From positions 1 through 64,000 of the forward strand of contig JAGSGF010000009.1 in NCBI GenBank assembly GCA_023955335.1: a stretch of DNA of 64,000 nt, given 5' to 3'. The notes below the pieces were generated by a model. It saw only the letters and a list, made by a program, of their open reading frames with translations. It did no database searches and was not told the DNA's origin. Positions 1-7,468 of the stretch are shown here, one piece after another. The DNA comes from Yoonia sp. (GTDB lineage: Bacteria > Pseudomonadota > Alphaproteobacteria > Rhodobacterales > Rhodobacteraceae). The position numbers and the translations under genes are program-made. The stretch's first letter is position 1. The number at the start of each line of letters is the position of its first letter.

Positions 1-108
1 ATAACGACAGACCCAATATGGCAATAGGCGGCATCACACCCGCTATGAAACTGAAAATGGCCGCGTAATTCTGCAGGCGGACCCCACTAAAAATGGGGGG
101 ATTACCAC
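1..108 (+). mobile_element. 3' end of an insertion sequence (transposase C-terminus plus end sequence)
   Basis: Bases 3-68 read as the last 21 codons of an ORF entering from the left edge. The peptide contains NDRPNMAIGGITPAMKL and ends in a TAA. A short RPxxAxGGxTP block close to the C-terminus is characteristic of the integrase-core (DDE) transposases of IS3/IS481-type elements. The bases after the stop contain a run of Cs facing a run of Gs (ACCCC..GGGGGG), compatible with an element end. The remainder of the element lies outside the window, so family and orientation of the inverted repeats cannot be settled. The end coordinate is approximate. Confidence 0.6.
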
Positions 109-146
109 GACATTTGCAGTTATTGCACAAACAGCAGGAAATCTTG

Positions 147-332
147 ATGACATTTACGCTGCGCTACCCGCGATTTGAAATAACAATAAATACCGATCAC
201 GGTAGCTTCACCCACATTAGCTCAGCCCCAAAGCAAGCTGATGCTGTTGAGCGTGTTATGCGGTCTTATAAAAGCAAAAACCCAGTGCTCTCAAAAGTTA
301 AACCTCTTGGTGTTATCCGCAATAAGACTTAG
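147..332 (+). CDS. Hypothetical 61-aa protein
   Basis: A small ORF of unknown family directly after the IS tail. I chose the ATG at 147 because AGGAAA lies about 8 bases upstream; an in-frame ATG at 93 has no such site and would lie in the element end. The product begins MTFTLRYPRFEITIN, is basic towards the C-terminus, and shows no signal peptide or membrane segment. It is AT-rich relative to the rest of the window and sits between a mobile element and a tRNA gene, which fits acquired DNA. It may also be a non-coding relic; no function is proposed. Confidence 0.35.
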   Translation: MTFTLRYPRFEITINTDHGSFTHISSAPKQADAVERVMRSYKSKNPVLSKVKPLGVIRNKT

Positions 333-400
333 GTGACGTCCTTGGTTCCAAGAAGCAAACTCCAAGCCGTGTGTTCCCAAAAATGTTGCCCCAAAACTCC

Positions 401-443
401 GCCAACACTGTGTTTGCAACACAGCACTAGCCAACACTGTGTT
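401..443. repeat. Direct repeat pair with AACAC/GTGTT symmetry
   Basis: The 14-mer GCCAACACTGTGTT occurs at 401-414 and again at 430-443. Its core AACAC-T-GTGTT is a near-perfect inverted repeat. Related CAACACNGTG strings follow at about 444-456 and 476-483. The whole stretch from 333 to 570 has no convincing gene and is rich in CACAC and GTGTG strings. Confidence 0.6.
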
Positions 444-493
444 CAACACCGTGTGTCAGCCCTCTAAATAGCGAGCAACACGGCAAAAAGTGT

Positions 494-528
494 GTTTAAG
501 GTGTGTTTTTGAATCACACAACTTAAAC
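494..528. other. Imperfect stem-loop beside tRNA-Phe
   Basis: GTTTAAG (494-500) followed by TGTG (502-505) pairs with CACA (515-518) and CTTAAAC (522-528). A T-run lies in the loop rather than after the stem, so it is not a standard terminator. Role unknown. Confidence 0.35.
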
Positions 529-570
529 GCGTGTTGCGATAAGCTAAGCCACTGTTATTGTTTGTAAAAA

Positions 571-645
571 TGGTGCCCAGGGGCGGAATCGAACCACCGA
601 CACGAGGATTTTCAATCCACTGCTCTACCCCTGAGCTACCCGGGC
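571..645 (-). tRNA. tRNA-Phe (GAA)
   Basis: The complementary strand folds as a full cloverleaf. The acceptor stem GCCCGGG/CCTGGGC has one G-U pair. The D-arm is GCTC..GAGC. The anticodon loop TTGAAAA gives GAA. The T-arm is GGTGG-TTCGATT-CCGCC, and CCA is encoded at 571-573. The anticodon stem GTGGA/TCCTC carries a T-T mismatch at its second pair (positions 28-42 in tRNA numbering), which is slightly unusual. Confidence 0.93.
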
Positions 646-724
646 ACCGGGATGGACGTATCCATCGGGTAGCGGCGTTTTAGGTCAGCCATCGCACAGT
701 GTCCAGTGCCATTTTACCCTAATT

Positions 725-910
725 TCAATGCGGCTTGTTTTTGGCATCAGATAGCTCTTGATATAGCTCGTCTTCGTCCTCTGGGTTGGCTGACGGGATC
801 GCATATGACCCTGATAACCACTTGGACAAATCCACGTCAGCGCAGCGCTTGGAACAGAAAGGCTTGAACGTCACCACAACGGCACGATCACAAATTGGGC
901 AGGCCATCAT
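725..910 (-). CDS. yacG: DNA gyrase inhibitor YacG
   Basis: A 61-aa zinc-finger protein of the YacG family, known in Escherichia coli to bind GyrB and inhibit gyrase. The four zinc ligands are visible as CPIC at residues 4-7 and CSKRC at 19-23, followed by the family's W-L-S-G-S-Y-I-P stretch (residues 31-39) and an acidic C-terminus. It is the last gene of the leftward operon; its ATG overlaps the TGA of the RNase gene (ATGA at 907-910), so it is translationally coupled to it. A second ATG follows immediately at 907. Length and motifs are normal for the family. Confidence 0.93.
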   Translation of the reverse strand: MMACPICDRAVVVTFKPFCSKRCADVDLSKWLSGSYAIPSANPEDEDELYQELSDAKNKPH

Positions 911-1938
911 ACACTCCGTAGGATCGCGGCCAAAGGCAAGCGTTCGCGTTTGCGCTGCAGTTCAAACAGCCCCATTGGCGTCCAGCCAACGAGGCTGGTT
1001 TCAATCGGATCATTGCGAAATGATGCGCGCAAGGATTGCTCGACCTGTTTGCGGTGGTTTTTGGACATCGACACAAAATCGACGGAAACTTGCCCGCCAA
1101 GGCCCCGCAGACGCAAAGCACGCGGCAATGCACGGCAAGCGGCCAGATTGGCCTTTAGGGCTGCCCCCTGCGACGTGTCGCCGCCCGTATTCACATCAAC
1201 AGCGACCATGGCGCGGGTGGGTTCAACATACATCGTGCCTTCCCCCAAGATCACCTTGGCACCATCAAGCGCATCTATTTGATCCAGCACGCCCATGTGC
1301 TCGAACGACCCGTCATCGGTGACCACATCCGCAGCGCCTGTCCACTCGCGCCACGCGATTGTGTGAGGGCCGTCGCCTTCGGTCAGGGCTTCTGGTGTGG
1401 TGCCAGTCGCATCGGCCATCACGGCGCTGGCCATGTCTTGCATTGCCAAAATATCTTCAGCGATCTCGGACGCGTCCGCGCCTTCACAAGACGACCGCAG
1501 GATGAGACCGTAAGTGTCGTCGTGGACCTCGTGGGCGACTGCGCGTAACGCGTCACGCGCGTCTTCTTCGACAATCTGACGGCTGATATTCAGGCCGGGT
1601 TTGCCGGGGGTCACGATCGCATAGCGGCTTTTGAACAAAACGCGGTCCGTGACCGGCACGGCTTTGCCATCCTCGGAATAACCTGTGACCTGAACCAACA
1701 AGGCTTGTCCGGGGCTAAGCCCCTTGCCTTGACGCAGAAACGCAGTGCCACCTTCAGGCAGGCGCATCATCATGCCACCCTGCCCCTTGATCGGACGGTC
1801 GCAAATCGCGCGGTAGATAGCACCGGGGCGCGGGGCATCCGTATCATCTACCAACAGATCATCAAGCTGGCCATCGACCAAATAGGCTGCAGCCTCGAGC
1901 CCATTGATATGGTCTAGAACGATTGTGCGACCCTTCAT
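907..1938 (-). CDS. Ribonuclease E/G family endoribonuclease (short form)
   Basis: A 343-aa endoribonuclease of the RNase E/G family, which cleaves single-stranded RNA during rRNA and mRNA processing. An S1-like segment lies at about residues 35-110. The metal-binding aspartates are visible in VAVDVNTG (D248, N250) and VSVDFVSM (D287). The protein stops soon after the DNase-I-like catalytic region and lacks the CPxCxG zinc-link of full-length RNase E/G, as usual for this short alphaproteobacterial form. I chose ATG 1938 ([10 protein letters not shown]) because it overlaps the Maf stop as ATGA; an upstream in-frame start would lie inside maf. Co-transcribed with maf and yacG. Confidence 0.9.
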   Translation of the reverse strand: MKGRTIVLDHINGLEAAAYLVDGQLDDLLVDDTDAPRPGAIYRAICDRPIKGQGGMMMRLPEGGTAFLRQGKGLSPGQALLVQVTGYSEDGKAVPVTDRVLFKSRYAIVTPGKPGLNISRQIVEEDARDALRAVAHEVHDDTYGLILRSSCEGADASEIAEDILAMQDMASAVMADATGTTPEALTEGDGPHTIAWREWTGAADVVTDDGSFEHMGVLDQIDALDGAKVILGEGTMYVEPTRAMVAVDVNTGGDTSQGAALKANLAACRALPRALRLRGLGGQVSVDFVSMSKNHRKQVEQSLRASFRNDPIETSLVGWTPMGLFELQRKRERLPLAAILRSV

Positions 1939-2540
1939 GGTGCGCCTCCGAATAAGGGGTAACCTGCTGCGGTCAACAGGGCTGCGGCCTCGGGCAATGG
2001 CAAGCCCATGACGGCATGGAAAGAGCCGTTGGTCCACGGGATGAATACGCTTGCTGGGCCTTGGATACCGTATCCGCCAGCTTTGCCTTGCCAATCACCT
2101 GTGGCGAGGTACCAGTTCACTTCGGCGTCGCTCAGGCGTTTGAAGGACACGGTTGTTTGAACGTCGCGCACCCAAATCCGGTCGCCACGCCTTACTGACA
2201 CTGCGGTGATTACTTTGTGACGGCGACCAGACAGCGCGTATAGAAATTCGGCCGCCCGCCCTGCATCTTCGGGCTTGCCCATGATGCGCCGGCCAAGGGC
2301 CACGGATGTGTCGGCACACAGCACAACATCATCTGGTCCAGCGTCAACCGCTGCCGCCTTTTCACGGGCGATTCGATTAACGTAATCGCGCGGCAACTCG
2401 GCCTTGCGCGGCTCTTCGTCAATATCAGGGGGGCGGACTGCAAACGGGGTCACCCCAATTTGCGCCAATAGCTCCAGCCGCCGTGGCGAGCCGGACCCAA
2501 GGATGAGTTTGAGCCCGTGATCAGTGGAAATTGTGGTCAT
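1935..2540 (-). CDS. maf: Maf-like nucleoside triphosphate pyrophosphatase
   Basis: A 201-aa Maf/HAM1-fold protein. The family hydrolyses non-canonical or methylated nucleoside triphosphates (dTTP/UTP or m7GTP, according to subfamily) to monophosphates, and in bacteria is linked to division arrest. Visible motifs: the N-terminal loop LGSGSPRR (about residues 13-20), the catalytic ADTSV, KPED, and the C-terminal KAGGYGIQG. Start set at ATG 2540 (MTTISTDHG), since the further upstream reading has no family similarity. Lies between infA and the RNase gene, overlapping the latter by four bases. Confidence 0.92.
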   Translation of the reverse strand: MTTISTDHGLKLILGSGSPRRLELLAQIGVTPFAVRPPDIDEEPRKAELPRDYVNRIAREKAAAVDAGPDDVVLCADTSVALGRRIMGKPEDAGRAAEFLYALSGRRHKVITAVSVRRGDRIWVRDVQTTVSFKRLSDAEVNWYLATGDWQGKAGGYGIQGPASVFIPWTNGSFHAVMGLPLPEAAALLTAAGYPLFGGAP

Positions 2541-2585
2541 AATGTCGCCCAGACAGGTATCGCGGCACGATCGCGCCGCCATACA

Positions 2586-2804
2586 TTATTTGAAACGGTA
2601 ATTGATCCGACCTTTTGTCAAATCGTAAGGTGTCATTTCGACTTGCACCTTGTCGCCAGCCAGAACGCGGATGCGGTTTTTGCGCATCTTGCCTGCCGTA
2701 TGTGCGATGATCGTATGGCCATTTTCAAGCTCGACCAGAAACGTCGCATTGGGCAGAAGTTCTTTTACGACACCTGGGAATTCGAGCAGTTCTTCCTTGG
2801 CCAT
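2586..2804 (-). CDS. infA: Translation initiation factor IF-1
   Basis: A 72-aa single OB-fold protein, exactly the usual length. The sequence [19 protein letters not shown] and the later [16 protein letters not shown] are diagnostic of IF-1, which binds the 30S A-site and assists IF-2 and IF-3. GGAGATC precedes the ATG on the minus strand. It is the first of the infA-maf-rng-yacG group; about 90 bases separate it from the phosphatase upstream, enough for its own promoter. Confidence 0.97.
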   Translation of the reverse strand: MAKEELLEFPGVVKELLPNATFLVELENGHTIIAHTAGKMRKNRIRVLAGDKVQVEMTPYDLTKGRINYRFK

Positions 2805-2893
2805 GTGATCTCCTATGGTTGTTTATCCGCCAATAGATGCAGACGGGTGGTAAATGCGCCCTTAAGCGTCATATTTCAAGGGCTAATAACGGC

Positions 2894-3376
2894 TTAGCTG
2901 TCCGTGTCGGTGCGCGGCGGGCCAAATCGTTCTATCAGACGCGAAATAATCTGGTCACGGGCCTGCCGGTAGCTGACCAAACTGGTTTCGCGGTTGCCGC
3001 CAAGCCCTGTCGGATCAAGAATCGGCCAGTATTCCACCTCCAGATGGTAAAACCGTGTCAGGTCTAGCGCACGGCGCTGGCTGGCCGGAGAAAGCGCCAA
3101 GACAAGGTCAAACGATGACAAATCATCGCCCCAGTCTTCCATTTCATCAAAACTACGGCTGCGGTGGCGGGACAGTTCGACACCCAGCTCTGCACACACC
3201 GCAATTGAAAACCCGTCAATTTCCAAATCGTTTTTGACGCCAACAGACTGAATATAGCATTCAGTTCCATAAAATTTCTTCATGATACCTTCGGCCATCG
3301 GTGACCGAACGGCATTGTGGTCGCAGCAGAACAGAACGGACTGCGGAAGCGGGTCAAAGGTTGTGTCTGACCCCAT
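2894..3376 (-). CDS. Low-molecular-weight protein-tyrosine-phosphatase family protein (ArsC-like)
   Basis: A 160-aa protein with the LMW-PTP/arsenate reductase fold. The phosphate-binding loop is the CX5R motif CDHNAVRS (C18, R24), and the general acid lies in ILDPTG near residue 122. LMW-PTP enzymes dephosphorylate tyrosine residues or reduce arsenate; the physiological substrate of this alphaproteobacterial orthologue is not known to me. It follows the UPF0262 gene with almost no gap. The second cysteine, C17, directly before the nucleophile is a small oddity that could form a redox pair. Confidence 0.88.
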   Translation of the reverse strand: MGSDTTFDPLPQSVLFCCDHNAVRSPMAEGIMKKFYGTECYIQSVGVKNDLEIDGFSIAVCAELGVELSRHRSRSFDEMEDWGDDLSSFDLVLALSPASQRRALDLTRFYHLEVEYWPILDPTGLGGNRETSLVSYRQARDQIISRLIERFGPPRTDTDS

Positions 3377-3379
3377 TCA

Positions 3380-3859
3380 TTAACCTCCGAAATGCAGGAC
3401 GCAAATAAGGGTGAAAAGGCGACGTGCGGTATCATTGTCCACGTCTGCCTTACCTTCTAGTCGTTCCTGCAAAACCCGCGCGCCCTCGTTGTGGATACCG
3501 CGGCGGGCCATGTCGATGGTTTCAATCTGGCTCGGCGGCAGGGTTTTAACAGCGTCAAAATAGCTTTCACAGATCTGGAAGTAATCTTTCACAACCTGTC
3601 GGAACGGCCCGAGCGACAGATGGAATTCACCTGCGGGCGTCTTGTCTTCGGTCTGCACATCAAACACCAGACGGCGTGCACGGATCGAAAGCGCAAGGCG
3701 GTACGGCCCCACTGGCACATCCTTTTCGGCGCGCGCAGGCATGGCAAAGCTGTTGTTTTCCATCAAATCAAATATCGCAACTTTGCGTTCTTGTTCGATT
3801 TCGGGCGTCGGTGTTGGCAGACCGCTGTCGTCTAGCTCGATGTGGTTAATACGGCTCAT
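3380..3859 (-). CDS. UPF0262 family protein
   Basis: A 159-aa cytosolic protein of a conserved family of unknown function restricted largely to alphaproteobacteria. Recognised from overall sequence (MSRINHIELDD..., VAIFDLMENN, VGPYRLALSIRARRLVFD) and from its fixed place between hisD and the LMW phosphatase. Its ATG overlaps the hisD TGA (ATGA at 3856-3859), so the two are translationally coupled. No catalytic motif is evident. Confidence 0.88.
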   Translation of the reverse strand: MSRINHIELDDSGLPTPTPEIEQERKVAIFDLMENNSFAMPARAEKDVPVGPYRLALSIRARRLVFDVQTEDKTPAGEFHLSLGPFRQVVKDYFQICESYFDAVKTLPPSQIETIDMARRGIHNEGARVLQERLEGKADVDNDTARRLFTLICVLHFGG

Positions 3860-5160
3860 GATTGGTTCAACCGATCCAGTCGGGCGCGCACAGACAGACC
3901 GTGCGCCTCAAGGCTTTCGGACTTAGCCAAGCGTTCCGCAGACGGGCCAATTGCGGCCAATGCTTCGGGGGTCATGCGGGACAGTGTGGTGCGTTTGATA
4001 AAATCCATAACAGATAGCCCGCTTGAGAATCGTGCCGACCTTGCTGTCGGCAACACATGGTTTGGACCGCCGATGTAATCACCAATGGCTTCGGGCGTCC
4101 AGCTACCAATGAAAATTGCGCCCGCATGGGTGACACGGTTCGCCATGTCTTCGCAATCCGCCGTGCAAAGTTCAAGGTGCTCTGGCGCAATCCGGTCGGA
4201 CAAAACAACGGCTTCATCCATATCGCGCACCGTAATGACGGCACCAAAATCAGCCCAGCTTTTGCCCGCAATCGCGCGGCGTTCTAACGTCTGTAGACGG
4301 GCGTCAACGGCATCTGCAACGGCTTGCCCAAAGGCAGCATCGTCAGTGATCAAAACCGACTGCGCACTTTCGTCGTGCTCGGCTTGGGACAGCAGATCAA
4401 GTGCGATCCAGTCAGGATCATTGTCCGCATCCGCGATGACCAAAATCTCGGACGGGCCAGCGATCATATCGATTCCAACCTTGCCAAACACACGCCGTTT
4501 GGCTGCGGCAACAAACGCATTGCCCGGACCCGTAATCTTATCGACTGGCGGGATGGACTGTGTGCCATACGCAAGTGCGGCCACGGCTTGCGCGCCACCA
4601 ATGCGGTAAATCTCATCCACGCCAGCGATCTTTGCGGCAAGGATCACCAGCGGGTTGGTTTTACCATCCGGCGTCGGCACAACAATCGCAAGGCGCCCCA
4701 CCCCCGCAACTTTGGCGGGGATCGCGTTCATCAGGACGGAGCTTGGATAAGACGCCAAACCACCGGGCACATAAAGGCCAGCAGCAGACACCGGCGTCCA
4801 GCGCCACCCAAGCGTCGCACCAGCATCGTCGGTCCACATTTCATCTGCGGGCATCTGACGGGAATGATAGGCGCGGATGCGGTCAGCGGCGAGCATCAAC
4901 GCGGCGCGATCCTCATCGCCCACCTTGGCGCATTCTGCCTCAATCTCGGACGGTGAAAACCGCAGCGTGTCGGCTGTCAGGTCAAGGCGGTCAAACTTTG
5001 ACGTCAGCTCAATGACGGCCGCGTCGCCACGCGCGCGCACATCAGCAATAATGTCAGCAACCACCGCATCTACATCAGGGCTGTCTTCGCGCTTGGCCCC
5101 AAGCAACGCCACAAACTGATCCTCAAAATCGGCATCGGTCGTGGAAAAAAATTGTGGCAT
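3856..5160 (-). CDS. hisD: Histidinol dehydrogenase
   Basis: A 434-aa NAD-dependent enzyme that oxidises L-histidinol to histidine in two steps, the end of histidine synthesis. Family signatures seen include PGGLASYPSSVLM, the TGPGNAFVAAAKR nucleotide loop, zinc ligands in LSQAEHDESAQ and GGPNHVLPT, and the catalytic glutamate/histidine pair in APEHLEL. Start set at ATG 5160 because a strong GGAG site lies just upstream; an earlier in-frame start would add 24 unconserved residues. It is separated from the other his genes, being placed in the murA-infA run. Confidence 0.96.
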   Translation of the reverse strand: MPQFFSTTDADFEDQFVALLGAKREDSPDVDAVVADIIADVRARGDAAVIELTSKFDRLDLTADTLRFSPSEIEAECAKVGDEDRAALMLAADRIRAYHSRQMPADEMWTDDAGATLGWRWTPVSAAGLYVPGGLASYPSSVLMNAIPAKVAGVGRLAIVVPTPDGKTNPLVILAAKIAGVDEIYRIGGAQAVAALAYGTQSIPPVDKITGPGNAFVAAAKRRVFGKVGIDMIAGPSEILVIADADNDPDWIALDLLSQAEHDESAQSVLITDDAAFGQAVADAVDARLQTLERRAIAGKSWADFGAVITVRDMDEAVVLSDRIAPEHLELCTADCEDMANRVTHAGAIFIGSWTPEAIGDYIGGPNHVLPTARSARFSSGLSVMDFIKRTTLSRMTPEALAAIGPSAERLAKSESLEAHGLSVRARLDRLNQS

Positions 5161-5243
5161 GAGGAGTCTCCTTTTCCCCGACATACGCGGGGGGAACCCG
5201 TGCTTCAATTGGTGGTGATGCGAAAACCCCAAAACTGCGCCAA

Positions 5244-5720
5244 TCAGTCGCCGTGTTGCGGCACGGATTTGGACGGCGCGATATAAGGGCGGGTAACATC
5301 GGCCAGCATGACTTCCAACGCTTCGACGTCGATCGCAATGGCGCCGTCACCAGACAAGGTCAGCAACACACGGCCCATGCCGTCCGTCGACGGCTCAAAC
5401 GACACCGACAGCAGCGACATGATCATATCCGCGTCGCCCGGCTGCACCCCTTGAGATTTGACCGACATGACGTCTTCGATAGACATGACTGCCTGCACAC
5501 GTTCAACATTGCGTTTGCCAATCTTGGCATTTGTGGCCTCTTCCCAACGGACCCGGTTCAGCAGCAACGCAAAGCGGCGGGCCTTACGGTCCCATTGCAT
5601 CTCGGACGCAGGAAATACTGCGTCTTGGGTCAACGACGACAGCACTGTCAGATCATCAGTATCAAGCGCCTTCAGGCGGAGCGGCTTTTCACCGCCATCT
5701 TCAAACCTTGCGTCGTTCAT
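5244..5720 (-). CDS. DUF2948 family protein
   Basis: A 158-aa protein of DUF2948, a family of unknown function always seen near murA and hisD in this group. Recognisable by [17 protein letters not shown], the [18 protein letters not shown] block and the C-terminal [15 protein letters not shown]. No membrane segment or catalytic motif seen. Its ATG overlaps the murA stop by four bases. The conserved neighbourhood suggests a housekeeping role, but no specific function can be inferred from sequence. Confidence 0.87.
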   Translation of the reverse strand: MNDARFEDGGEKPLRLKALDTDDLTVLSSLTQDAVFPASEMQWDRKARRFALLLNRVRWEEATNAKIGKRNVERVQAVMSIEDVMSVKSQGVQPGDADMIMSLLSVSFEPSTDGMGRVLLTLSGDGAIAIDVEALEVMLADVTRPYIAPSKSVPQHGD

Positions 5721-6988
5721 TGGCCTGATATCCGTTCAATCTGCGCGCCAACAGCGCTCAGCTTTTCCTCGACATGCTCGTAGCCGCGATCAAGGTGATA
5801 GACGCGGTTCACAATCGTTTCACCCTCGGACGCAAGGCCCGCAAGGATCAGCGACACAGATGCGCGCAGGTCGGTGGCCATGACGGGCGCACCCTTCATC
5901 TTGTCGACACCCGTGACGGTCGCGGTATTGCCGGACACATCGATTTTGGCCCCCATGCGGACCAATTCAGGGGCATGCATGAAACGGTTTTCAAAGATCG
6001 TTTCTTCGAGCACAGACGTGCCGTCGGCAAAGCACAGCATCGCCATTATCTGCGCCTGCAAATCGGTCGGGAAACCGGGGAACGGTTCTGTTTTGACGTT
6101 CACAGCGCGCGGGCGATCGCCACGGCGTTTCACCTTAAGGCCATCCTTGGTCTCAGACACGTCAATGCCAGCAGCATCCAATTTTGCAGCAAAGCTTTCG
6201 ACCAAATGCATGCGGCCACCAATACATTCAATTTCGCCACCGGTGAACACAGGGGCCAGCATATATGTGCCAAGCTCGATCCGGTCAGTGACAACGGGAT
6301 GGGTTGCCCCCCCCAAACGGTCAACACCCTGAATTTCGATGCGGGATGTGCCGTCGCCATCAATCTGGGCACCCATCGCGCGCAGGCAAGTCGCCAAATC
6401 AACGATTTCCGGCTCGCGGGCGGCGTTGTTGATAACGGTCGTGCCTTTGGCCAATGTAGCGGCCATCATGATGTTCTCGGTCGCACCAACGGACGCAAAC
6501 GGAAAGTCGATGACCGCGCCGCGAAGTCGCCCACCAGCGGCCTTTGCGTGCAAGTACCCGTCGTTAAGCTCAATTGACGCGCCCATCTTTTCCAAACCGT
6601 CAGTGTGGATGTCCATCGGACGGGCACCAATTGCACAGCCTCCGGGAAGCGACACAATCGCGTTGCCCTCGCGGGCCAAAAGCGGACCCAGCACAAGGTT
6701 GGACGCACGCATTTTGCGCACAATATCATAGTCGGCAGTGGTGTTGATGTTGCCATGGGTCGACATGACCTGCACCTTGCCGTCCTGCAGGGATGAAATC
6801 TCGGCACCGAGCGATTCTAGCAGTTCAGTCATTGTCTTAATATCAGACAGGCGCGGCGCATTGGTCAGCGTCAACGGCTCTTCGGATAAAAGCGTGGCGG
6901 GCATCAGCGCGAGGGCGGCGTTCTTTGCCCCAGCGATATGGATTTTGCCGTTTAGTTCACGGCCACCTTTAACTACGATCGAATCCAT
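5717..6988 (-). CDS. murA: UDP-N-acetylglucosamine 1-carboxyvinyltransferase
   Basis: A 423-aa enolpyruvyl transferase that makes the first committed step of peptidoglycan synthesis (PEP plus UDP-GlcNAc). The conserved K22-N23 pair lies in GAKNAAL, and the catalytic, fosfomycin-sensitive cysteine is C118 in [11 protein letters not shown]. The duplicated inside-out alpha/beta fold and full length are normal. A 49-aa ORF lies only six bases upstream of the ATG and is probably co-transcribed. Downstream genes DUF2948, hisD and UPF0262 are chained by four-base overlaps or short gaps. Confidence 0.97.
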   Translation of the reverse strand: MDSIVVKGGRELNGKIHIAGAKNAALALMPATLLSEEPLTLTNAPRLSDIKTMTELLESLGAEISSLQDGKVQVMSTHGNINTTADYDIVRKMRASNLVLGPLLAREGNAIVSLPGGCAIGARPMDIHTDGLEKMGASIELNDGYLHAKAAGGRLRGAVIDFPFASVGATENIMMAATLAKGTTVINNAAREPEIVDLATCLRAMGAQIDGDGTSRIEIQGVDRLGGATHPVVTDRIELGTYMLAPVFTGGEIECIGGRMHLVESFAAKLDAAGIDVSETKDGLKVKRRGDRPRAVNVKTEPFPGFPTDLQAQIMAMLCFADGTSVLEETIFENRFMHAPELVRMGAKIDVSGNTATVTGVDKMKGAPVMATDLRASVSLILAGLASEGETIVNRVYHLDRGYEHVEEKLSAVGAQIERISGQ

Positions 6989-6994
6989 AACTGC

Positions 6995-7144
6995 CTACTC
7001 TTTCAATTCTTTATCTTTATCGGCGGCCCGTGCACGGGTTTGCGCCTTACGTTTGGCCATATTCGCTTTCAACGATGCTTTCAGCCGATCCGCGCGGATT
7101 TCGGCCTCAGAACGCTGTTTTTTGATAGGGCTCTTATTATCCAT
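6995..7144 (-). CDS. Small highly charged 49-aa protein upstream of murA
   Basis: Read directly from the minus strand: ATG at 7144 to TAG at 6995. The product begins MDNKSPIKKQRSEAEIRADR and ends KDKELKE. About half of its residues are charged and the whole reads as one amphipathic helix with no hydrophobic core, so it may bind RNA or be disordered. It ends six bases before murA. Small Lys/Arg/Ala-rich proteins are common at this position in Rhodobacteraceae, but I cannot name a function. It is short enough to be missed by length cut-offs. Confidence 0.65.
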   Translation of the reverse strand: MDNKSPIKKQRSEAEIRADRLKASLKANMAKRKAQTRARAADKDKELKE

Positions 7145-7230
7145 AATGCCCCTGTTACCAAGCTATGCAAAAACCGTCCAGTGAGGGCTTGCACCAATTG
7201 TCGAATACGGCTAATTCGGCCCGCAAGGAT

Positions 7231-7305
7231 GCTGCGGTAGCTCAGTGGTAGAGCGCGTCATTGGTAATGACGAGGTCGGGAGTTCAATTCTCCCTCGCAG
7301 CACCA
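7231..7305 (+). tRNA. tRNA-Thr (GGT)
   Basis: Full cloverleaf on the plus strand. Acceptor GCTGCGG/TCGCAGC, D-arm GCTC..GAGC, anticodon stem CGTCA/TGACG with loop TTGGTAA giving GGT, T-arm GGGAG-TTCAATT-CTCCC, discriminator A and encoded CCA at 7303-7305. It lies in the divergent gap between the murA operon and the acyl-CoA synthetase terminator. Confidence 0.96.
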
Positions 7306-7432
7306 TCCCTGCTTATGGTTATTGGCACGAATTTTGCGATCAACGTGTTTGTTGATACGCCAATTCTGGTCGCGGTTCACAATTAAGTTGCCTTGCCGGA
7401 TGTCTCATCGGCAGATCATCGCTGCTGGACCG

Positions 7433-7460
7433 AAAAAGGGACCGCGCGATGCGGCCCCTT
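7433..7460 (-). terminator. Intrinsic terminator of the acyl-CoA synthetase gene
   Basis: On the minus strand AAGGGGCCGC and GCGGTCCCTT form a 10-bp stem with one mismatch around a 5-base loop, continuing into TTTTT. It lies just after the stop codon at 7469. Confidence 0.75.
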
Positions 7461-7468
7461 ATTTGAAA

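Noticed and set aside
401-530. CRISPR array
   Set aside because: Repeats are only two exact copies of 14 bp with irregular spacing and no unique spacers of constant length.
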